From: Clostridia bacterium
Lineage (GTDB): Bacteria > Bacillota > Clostridia > Christensenellales > Borkfalkiaceae
Length of the DNA stretch: 64,000 bases
Direction of reading: 5' to 3'
Assembly: GCA_017465145.1 (NCBI GenBank)
Contig: JAFTWU010000001.1
Coordinates: 1 to 64,000 of the forward strand
In this document: one piece after another, positions 58,873 through 64,000 of the stretch
How the letters are laid out: the number at the start of each line of letters is the position of its first letter
How positions within the stretch are numbered: position 1 is the stretch's first letter
Program-made: the position numbers and the translations under genes
Notes under the pieces: generated by a model
The model's input: the letters and a program-made list of their open reading frames with translations, nothing else
The model's database searches: none
Told to the model about the DNA's origin: nothing

Positions 58873-60747
58873 TTAGTTCTCCTTTATAGCGTTGAAGGGA
58901 CAAGCAGATAGACAGCTGCCACAACGGATACACTTGTTAAGGTCAATAGTGAAAGGTTCTTTAATCTTGCCACTAATAGCGTTAACGGGACATTGACGAG
59001 CACACTTAGAACAACCTTTGCAAAGTGCGGGGTCAATTACGATTTGTTTTAACTTTTGACATTCGCCTGCGGGACAACGTTTTTCGTAAATGTGGGCTTC
59101 GTATTCGTTTCTAAAATACTTAATAGTAGAAAGTACGGGACCTGCTGCCGTTTTACCAAGACCGCAAAGAGCCATATCGGAAATCATTTCGCCAAGTTCT
59201 TGCAATAATTCGATATCGCCGTCACGACCTTCACCTGCAACTATTCTTTCTAAAATTTCAAGCATACGTTTGGTGCCTTCACGACAAGGTACGCATTTAC
59301 CGCACGATTCGTTTTGGGTAAAGTTCATAAAGAATCTTGCAACTTCTACCATACAGGTCTTTTCATCCATAACAACAAGACCACCAGAACCGATAATCGC
59401 GCCTGCTTTCTTTAAAGAGTCGAAGTCAAGGGGTAAATCAAGGTGTTCTTCAGTTAAGCAACCGCCGGAAGGACCGCCGATTTGAACAGCCTTAAATTTG
59501 CCACCGTCACGGATACCGCCACCGATATCAAAAATAACTTCTCTTAAAGTCGTACCCATAGGAACTTCGATAAGACCTGCGTTTTTGATGTTACCGGTAA
59601 GAGCAAAGGTTTTCGTGCCAGAGCTGGTTGCCGTGCCGATTGATTTATACCATGCAGAACCTTTATTTATGATGTCCGCAACGTTAGCGTAGGTTTCTAC
59701 GTTGTTAAGAACGGTGGGTTTATCGAATAAGCCGTGTTCAACCGTTCTTGGTGGTTTAACCCTAGGCATACCACGTTTACCTTCGATAGATGCGGTAAGT
59801 GCTGAGCCTTCACCACAAACGAAAGCGCCTGCGCCACGGTTAATGTGCATATGGAAACTAAAGTCCGTGCCCATAATGTTGTCGCCCAAAATACCAAGTT
59901 CTTCTGCACAAGCAATAGCGTTTTTAAGTCTTTGTACTGCCAAGGGGTATTCTGCACGAACGTATATGTAACCTTCGGTAGCACCGGTAGCGATACCAGC
60001 GATAATCATACCTTCAAGCATTCTGTGGGGGTCGTCTTCCATAACAGACCTATCCATAAATGCGCCGGGGTCACCTTCGTCACCGTTACATACAACGTAT
60101 TTGGGGAAGTTCTTTTGTCTAGCAACTTGGCTCCACTTTCTACCTGTGGGGAAACCGCCGCCGCCACGACCACGAAGACCAGATTCGGTAATTTCAGAAA
60201 CGATTTGGTCGCTAGTCATTTCGGTTAATGCCTTTTCAAATGCGGTGTAACCGCCACGTGCAAGATATTCTTCAATAGAAGTAGCGTCTATCTTGTCGCA
60301 GTTGTCAAGTGAAACCCTAGTTTGTTTTTTATAGAAAGGAATTTCCTTTTGTTCTTTATAGATAACGCCGTTTTCTGCGTATGCAAGTCTTTCAATGCAT
60401 TCGCCTTTAACGATGGTTTTATCAATAATTTCTTCGCAGTCTTCTTCTTTTACCTTAACGTAAAGCCAACCTTGTGGTTCGATACGAACTAGTGGACCTA
60501 CTTCACAGAAACCGTGGCAACCACTCTTTTTAACGCGAACTGAATCGCCGTGGGGTTCTTTTTCAAGGCTTACGGTAAACTTAACGTTTTTAGCTTGCAT
60601 AAGTTCTAAAAGTTTATTGTAAACTTTGTTTGCACCTTTACTTACACAACCTGCACCACCGCAAATGATAACGCGCTTCTTTTCGGCGTCCATAGCCTTT
60701 TTACAAACTTCGCGGTATACACGTAATTCTTGTACGTTCTTAAGCAT
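58873..60747 (-). CDS. hydB: Bifurcating hydrogenase flavoprotein subunit HydB (NuoF-like)
   Basis: 624 residues. An N-terminal thioredoxin-like [2Fe-2S] domain (IICGGAGCVSKG, GCHGFCEVGP) is followed by the NuoF core with NADH-binding GRGGGGFPTGRKW and FMN-binding GAGAFVCGEGSAL. The NuoF [4Fe-4S] site is ESCGKCVPCREG. Two C-terminal ferredoxin clusters are CKGCSKCARQCPV and CIRCGSCLSACPF. This is the electron-bifurcating flavin subunit of HydABC that shares electrons between NAD and ferredoxin. It overlaps hydC by 8 bases and is 4 bases from hydA. Confidence 0.95.
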   Translation of the reverse strand: MLKNVQELRVYREVCKKAMDAEKKRVIICGGAGCVSKGANKVYNKLLELMQAKNVKFTVSLEKEPHGDSVRVKKSGCHGFCEVGPLVRIEPQGWLYVKVKEEDCEEIIDKTIVKGECIERLAYAENGVIYKEQKEIPFYKKQTRVSLDNCDKIDATSIEEYLARGGYTAFEKALTEMTSDQIVSEITESGLRGRGGGGFPTGRKWSQVARQKNFPKYVVCNGDEGDPGAFMDRSVMEDDPHRMLEGMIIAGIATGATEGYIYVRAEYPLAVQRLKNAIACAEELGILGDNIMGTDFSFHMHINRGAGAFVCGEGSALTASIEGKRGMPRVKPPRTVEHGLFDKPTVLNNVETYANVADIINKGSAWYKSIGTATSSGTKTFALTGNIKNAGLIEVPMGTTLREVIFDIGGGIRDGGKFKAVQIGGPSGGCLTEEHLDLPLDFDSLKKAGAIIGSGGLVVMDEKTCMVEVARFFMNFTQNESCGKCVPCREGTKRMLEILERIVAGEGRDGDIELLQELGEMISDMALCGLGKTAAGPVLSTIKYFRNEYEAHIYEKRCPAGECQKLKQIVIDPALCKGCSKCARQCPVNAISGKIKEPFTIDLNKCIRCGSCLSACPFNAIKEN

Positions 60748-61225
60748 TGGCTTCTTTCTCCTTTATTTCGTTAATTAAAGCAACGGCGGTGTCGGGCGTC
60801 ATGGTAGGATAAATTTCATCGTTAACCATAACTGCGGGTGCTGATGAGCACGCGCCCAAGCATGATACCGTTTCTACGGTAAACATATAGTCGTCGGTTG
60901 TTTTCTTTGCTTCTGAAAGACCAAGTTCCTTTCTTAACGCTTCTAAGATAGGAATTGATTTTCTTACGTGGCAAGCCGTACCATCGCAAACCTTTACTAC
61001 GTATTTGCCCTTTCTTTCTAAAGAAAAGTTTTCGTAGAAGGTTGCTACGCCGTAAATTCTCGCTTCGGGGATATCTAATTTTTCCGCTAAATAGGGAAAA
61101 ATTTCTCTGGGAAGGTACCTGTAGTGCTCTTGCGCGCGTTGTAAAATTGCAATCAACGCTTTTTCTTCGTTGCCGTAATCTTTAATCGCTTGGTCAAGAA
61201 CTTCAAAGTTGATAGTTTGTTCCAT
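60740..61225 (-). CDS. hydC: Hydrogenase subunit HydC (NuoE-like, [2Fe-2S])
   Basis: 161 residues. NuoE-like thioredoxin-fold subunit with the [2Fe-2S] ligands in CDGTACHVRKS and CLGACSSAP (residues about 85-135). The N-terminal helical part (AILQRAQEHYRYLP) is standard. It transfers electrons within HydABC. It overlaps hydB by 8 bases, which implies coupled translation. It stands 49 bases after nfnB, with no terminator between, so nfn and hyd genes form one operon. Confidence 0.95.
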   Translation of the reverse strand: MEQTINFEVLDQAIKDYGNEEKALIAILQRAQEHYRYLPREIFPYLAEKLDIPEARIYGVATFYENFSLERKGKYVVKVCDGTACHVRKSIPILEALRKELGLSEAKKTTDDYMFTVETVSCLGACSSAPAVMVNDEIYPTMTPDTAVALINEIKEKEANA

Positions 61226-61274
61226 ATGTAACCTCTTAAAAATTTTTTCTTATCAAAAACGGTATATCCGTTAA

Positions 61275-62657
61275 TTACTTGTTTTGTAAATACTCGTCGA
61301 TTGCTTTTGCAGCCGTTTTACCTGCACCCATTGCAAGTATTACCGTTGCTGCACCCGTTACCGCGTCACCACCAGCGTAAACGCCTTCTTTTGACGTTTT
61401 GCCCGTTTCTTCTTCTACAGTAATGCCACCCCAACTTGCAGTATCTAAACCTTTAGTAGTATCTTTGATTAAGGGGTTTGGTGAAGTGCCAAGTGCCATA
61501 ATAACGCAGTCAACGTCGATATCGGCAAACGCGCCTTCGATAGCAACGGGGCGACGACGACCAGATGCATCGGGTTCGCCAAGTTCCATCTTTTGACAAC
61601 GCATACCTGATACCCAACCGTTTTCATCACCTGCAATTTCAAGCGGGTTGGTTAAAAGCATAAATTTAATGCCTTCTTCTTTAGCGTGTTCAACTTCTTC
61701 GCGCCGTGCGGGGAGTTCTTCTTCCGTTCTACGATATACGATAGTTACGTCTGCGCCTAAACGCTTTGCACATCTTGCAGCGTCCATAGCAACGTTACCG
61801 CCACCGACAACCGCAACTCTCTTACCACGTTGGATAGGAGTGGTAGCATCAGGTTTATAAGCTTTCATAAGATTTATACGGGTTAAGAATTCGTTTGCAG
61901 AGTAAACGCCCTTAAGTGATTCACCCTTGATACGCATAAACTTAGGCAAGCCTGCGCCAGAGCCAATGAACACCGCTTCGTAACCCATATCGAAAAGTTC
62001 GTCAACCGTTAAGGTTTTGCCGATAACTACGTTAGTTTGAACGTCTACGCCGATTGCCTTTAAGCCTTCAACTTCTTTTTTAACGATATCTTTAGGAAGT
62101 CTAAATTCAGGGATACCGTAAACAAGAACGCCACCCGCGGTATGTAACGCTTCAAAAACGGTTACTGAATAACCCTTTTTAGCAAGGTCGCCTGCGCAAG
62201 TTAAACCTGCAGGGCCAGAACCAACGATAGCAACCTTTTTGCCGTTTGCTTCTGCGGTCAAGGGAACGTCGCAACTGTTTTCGTTATGCCAGTCTGCAAC
62301 GAAACGTTCTAGTCTGCCGATACCAACCGGTTCAAATTTAATACCCAAAGTACATTTGCTTTCGCATTGACTTTCTTGGGGGCATACCCTACCGCATACT
62401 GCGGGAAGAGATGAATCTTTTGCAATAATTTGGTAAGCACCTTCAAAATCGCCTTCCTTGATTTTCGTAATAAAATCGGGGATATTGATGTTTACGGGGC
62501 AACCGTTAACGCAAGGTTTATTTTTACAATTTAAACAACGCTTTGCTTCTTCTATAGCAATTTCCGCGGTATAGCCAAGCGCAACTTCCTTAAAGTTACC
62601 CGCCCTAACTATCGGGTCTTGTGCGGGCATTTCGTGTTTTTTAGGATTAATAGCCAT
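61275..62657 (-). CDS. nfnB: NADP-reducing transhydrogenase large subunit NfnB (GltD-like)
   Basis: 460 residues from ATG 62657 with AAAGGGGGT upstream; an earlier in-frame ATG would overlap nfnA. The iron-sulfur part CLNCKNKPCVNGCPV and CGRVCPQESQCESKC is followed by FAD motif GSGPAGLTCAG and NAD(P) motif VVGGGNVAMDAARCA. It resembles the glutamate synthase small subunit, but with NfnA next to it the NfnAB complex is indicated. NfnAB couples NADH and ferredoxin to NADP reduction by flavin-based bifurcation. It is the second gene of the hydrogenase operon. Confidence 0.9.
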   Translation of the reverse strand: MAINPKKHEMPAQDPIVRAGNFKEVALGYTAEIAIEEAKRCLNCKNKPCVNGCPVNINIPDFITKIKEGDFEGAYQIIAKDSSLPAVCGRVCPQESQCESKCTLGIKFEPVGIGRLERFVADWHNENSCDVPLTAEANGKKVAIVGSGPAGLTCAGDLAKKGYSVTVFEALHTAGGVLVYGIPEFRLPKDIVKKEVEGLKAIGVDVQTNVVIGKTLTVDELFDMGYEAVFIGSGAGLPKFMRIKGESLKGVYSANEFLTRINLMKAYKPDATTPIQRGKRVAVVGGGNVAMDAARCAKRLGADVTIVYRRTEEELPARREEVEHAKEEGIKFMLLTNPLEIAGDENGWVSGMRCQKMELGEPDASGRRRPVAIEGAFADIDVDCVIMALGTSPNPLIKDTTKGLDTASWGGITVEEETGKTSKEGVYAGGDAVTGAATVILAMGAGKTAAKAIDEYLQNK

Positions 62658-62673
62658 TTTGTTTACCCCCTTT

Positions 62674-63522
62674 TTACGCCTTTTTGAAAAGATTGCAAGT
62701 TTCTTCGTGAGCCTTGCGTTCAAAATCAAAGTAAGTTCTGCCACGAGAGATTGCTTCGTCAAAATCAACTTCGTAACCGTTGAAATCGGGGCCGTCTACA
62801 CAAGCGAACTTGGTAACCTTTTTACCGTCTTGATTAAGGGTTAATCTGCAACCGCCACACATACCCGTGCCGTCTACCATAATTGGATTCATTGAAACGG
62901 TAACGGGAGTGCCGAATTCTTTCGCGGTTAGCGTAACGAATTTCATCATTACAAGCGGGCCGATAGTGATAATCATATCAAAATCTTTACCAGCGGATAA
63001 CATTTCCTTTAGGGGAATAGTAACGTTGCCGTGGCGACCGTAAGAGCCGTCGTCAGTCATCATAACGAAGTTGTCGCTACAAGCCTTAAATTCGTCTTCT
63101 AGAATAACTAGGTCTTTATTACGGAAACCGATAATGCTTGTTACTTCTGCGCCAAGCCTGTGGAATTCTTGTGCCACGGGCATTGCGATTGCACAACCAA
63201 CGCCACCGCCAACGATACATACCTTTTTAATGCCGTCGGTATGGGTTGCCGTGCCTAAAGGACCAACGAAGTCTTGAATATATTCACCTTCTTTTTTGTG
63301 GTTAAGAAGTTCTGTAGTTGCGCCAACAACTTGGAATATAATCTTTACGGTGCCTTCTTCCCTATCGTAACCTGCAACGGTTAGGGGAATTCTTTCGCCG
63401 TCTTCGTTAACCCTTAAAATAATAAACTGCCCCGGTAGTGCCTTTTTAGCAACCAACGGAGCTTCTATTTCCATTTGGGTAACGGTTGGGTTCAAACTTT
63501 TTTTGCGAATAATTTTGTACAT
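62674..63522 (-). CDS. nfnA: NADP-reducing transhydrogenase small subunit NfnA (ferredoxin-NADP reductase-like)
   Basis: 282 residues. The FNR-like part has LPGQFIILRVNEDGERIPLTVAG (FAD) and VCIVGGGVGCAIAMPVAQ (NAD). A [2Fe-2S] site is formed by GTGMCGGCRLTL...FACVDGP near 220-240. Together with NfnB it forms the bifurcating transhydrogenase. It is the first gene of the five-gene operon and starts about 90 bases after the promoter. Linkage to hydABC in one transcript suggests joint control of H2, NADH and NADPH. Confidence 0.92.
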   Translation of the reverse strand: MYKIIRKKSLNPTVTQMEIEAPLVAKKALPGQFIILRVNEDGERIPLTVAGYDREEGTVKIIFQVVGATTELLNHKKEGEYIQDFVGPLGTATHTDGIKKVCIVGGGVGCAIAMPVAQEFHRLGAEVTSIIGFRNKDLVILEDEFKACSDNFVMMTDDGSYGRHGNVTIPLKEMLSAGKDFDMIITIGPLVMMKFVTLTAKEFGTPVTVSMNPIMVDGTGMCGGCRLTLNQDGKKVTKFACVDGPDFNGYEVDFDEAISRGRTYFDFERKAHEETCNLFKKA

Positions 63523-63580
63523 AACGCCATCCCTTTTTATTTTTTTCGCACACTTTTTGGCGCGGTTGCATTAAATTTTT

Positions 63581-63603
63581 CGCACGCGTATAGGCGCACG
63601 CGT
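63581..63603. repeat. Two CGCACGCGT repeats in the nfn-hyd leader
   Basis: CGCACGCGT at 63581-63589 and 63595-63603, 14 bases apart, in a GC-rich island of the leader, starting about 9 bases after the expected transcription start. The same nonamer is at 26780-26788 in the polysaccharide operon leader. It is a candidate regulator site. Confidence 0.45.
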
Positions 63604-63618
63604 AATAATGCTTTATAT

Positions 63619-63647
63619 ATTATAACTAATAAGAGAGCTAAAGTCAA
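63619..63647 (-). promoter_or_regulatory. Promoter of the nfn-hyd operon
   Basis: Minus strand: TTGACT (63642-63647), a 17-base spacer and a perfect TATAAT (63619-63624). Confidence 0.85.
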
Positions 63648-63725
63648 TGGCAAAAACCGTTATATTACAACATTTTTTTACTTTTTACAGGGAGTTATTG
63701 CCATTTTACTCTTATTTTAAGTTAA

Positions 63726-63752
63726 AAGGGGCGCAAATGATTGCACCCCTTA
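63726..63752 (-). terminator. Terminator of the alcohol dehydrogenase gene
   Basis: Stem AAGGGGTGCAA/TTGCGCCCCTT (one mismatch) with a loop of four bases, then TTAACTT on the minus strand. A second AU-rich hairpin (63774-63795) lies closer to the stop codon. Confidence 0.65.
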
Positions 63753-63800
63753 CTTTGCAATGTAAATTATAGGTTTTAACGTCAATCCGTTAAAAGTTAA

Positions 63801-64000
63801 TTACAAACACATTTTATAAATCTTTTCAATGTCTTGTTGAGTTAACGGCTTAAATCCGCCAACAGTTTTGCCACCGCACGCTTTATACGCCATAGCGGAA
63901 AAATCTTCTTCTTTTATACCCACTTTAGTGAACGTATCATCAAGTGCGCACTTGTTAAATAAAAAGTCTGCTAGGCGGTCTATCGCCAAAAAAGCAATTT
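63801..64000 (-). CDS. Iron-containing alcohol dehydrogenase, C-terminal fragment
   Basis: Only about 66 codons are in the window and the frame stays open to the edge. AIDRLADFLFN, TKVGIKEEDFSAMAYKACGG and the ending GGFKPLTQQDIEKIYKMCL match the C-terminal helical domain of group III (iron-containing) alcohol dehydrogenases, which reduce aldehydes or lactaldehyde with NAD(P)H. The metal site lies outside the window. Its terminators separate it from the nfn-hyd promoter. Confidence 0.75.
   Translation of the reverse strand, partial: IAFLAIDRLADFLFNKCALDDTFTKVGIKEEDFSAMAYKACGGKTVGGFKPLTQQDIEKIYKMCL

Noticed and set aside
63540..63650. Rex redox-repressor site at the nfn-hyd promoter
   Set aside because: No TTGTGAAA..TTTCACAA-like dyad is present; the visible repeat is CGCACGCGT.
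1..64000. CRISPR arrays, insertion sequences, prophage or tRNA genes
   Set aside because: No regular direct repeats with spacers, transposase motifs, phage structural genes or cloverleaf sequences were seen on either strand.

Overview
The window looks like chromosome from an anaerobic, AT-rich, Gram-positive bacterium of the class Clostridia. The evidence is an electron-bifurcating [FeFe] hydrogenase next to an NfnAB transhydrogenase, a rubredoxin-flavoprotein, a GGGtGRT protein, RNase J, a Gls24/FakA/RecG block, strong SigA-type promoters with 17-base spacers, and AGGAGG-type ribosome sites. I see no rRNA, tRNA, CRISPR array or insertion sequence. Most genes are on the minus strand, in compact operons ended by clear hairpin terminators. 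I cannot name a genus.

Layout. 1-1332: a structured leader RNA, an RNase III with two dsRNA-binding domains, and the start of a DEDD exonuclease. 1386-5094: RNase J with the wobble-uridine modification pair TrmR and TrhP. 5245-7600: serC-serA on the plus strand. 7684-26749: a 19 kb surface-polysaccharide operon. It has a PglE-like aminotransferase, PglC-like sugar transferase, GNAT, a PLP enzyme/ATP-grasp pair, four glycosyltransferases, a polymerase candidate, an alkaline-phosphatase-fold enzyme, two nucleotidyltransferase-like proteins, a flippase, a small kinase and the CapE/F/G route to UDP-L-FucNAc. 26988-29874: nagB-nagA with a divergent AraC regulator. 30030-34859: the GGGtGRT/NifU-like pair, an OGG-type glycosylase, rubredoxin-flavin reductase, L27/L21 and a small helical protein. 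34922-42051: an amino-sugar or polyol locus without a transporter (GH109-like protein, PfkB kinase, MtlD-like dehydrogenase, acetyltransferase, NagB-like isomerase, oxidoreductase, PIG-L deacetylase). 42285-44730: an amino-acid ABC transporter. 45071-51334: DegV (FakB), an XRE regulator, RecG, FakA, Gls24 and L28. 51458-56807: a MacB-like ABC protein and a P-type cation ATPase under a probable manganese riboswitch. 57183-63522: nfnA-nfnB-hydC-hydB-hydA. 63801-64000: the tail of an iron-containing alcohol dehydrogenase.

How they work together. NfnAB and HydABC link ferredoxin, NADH, NADPH and H2. FakA and the DegV protein could form a fatty acid kinase. NagA/NagB and the PIG-L locus both point to amino-sugar use. 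The polysaccharide operon appears to make a repeat unit built on a 4-amino-dideoxy sugar and containing FucNAc.

The least explained elements are: the switch-like RNA ahead of the double-dsRBD RNase III and its exonuclease partner; the PLP/ATP-grasp pair in the polysaccharide operon; the GGGtGRT/NifU-like pair; a solute-binding protein with its two lobes in reversed order; a three-half-site operator at the deacetylase operon; a pentamer array beside a probably leaderless XRE gene; and an ACGCGTGCG motif shared by the leaders of the hydrogenase and polysaccharide operons.
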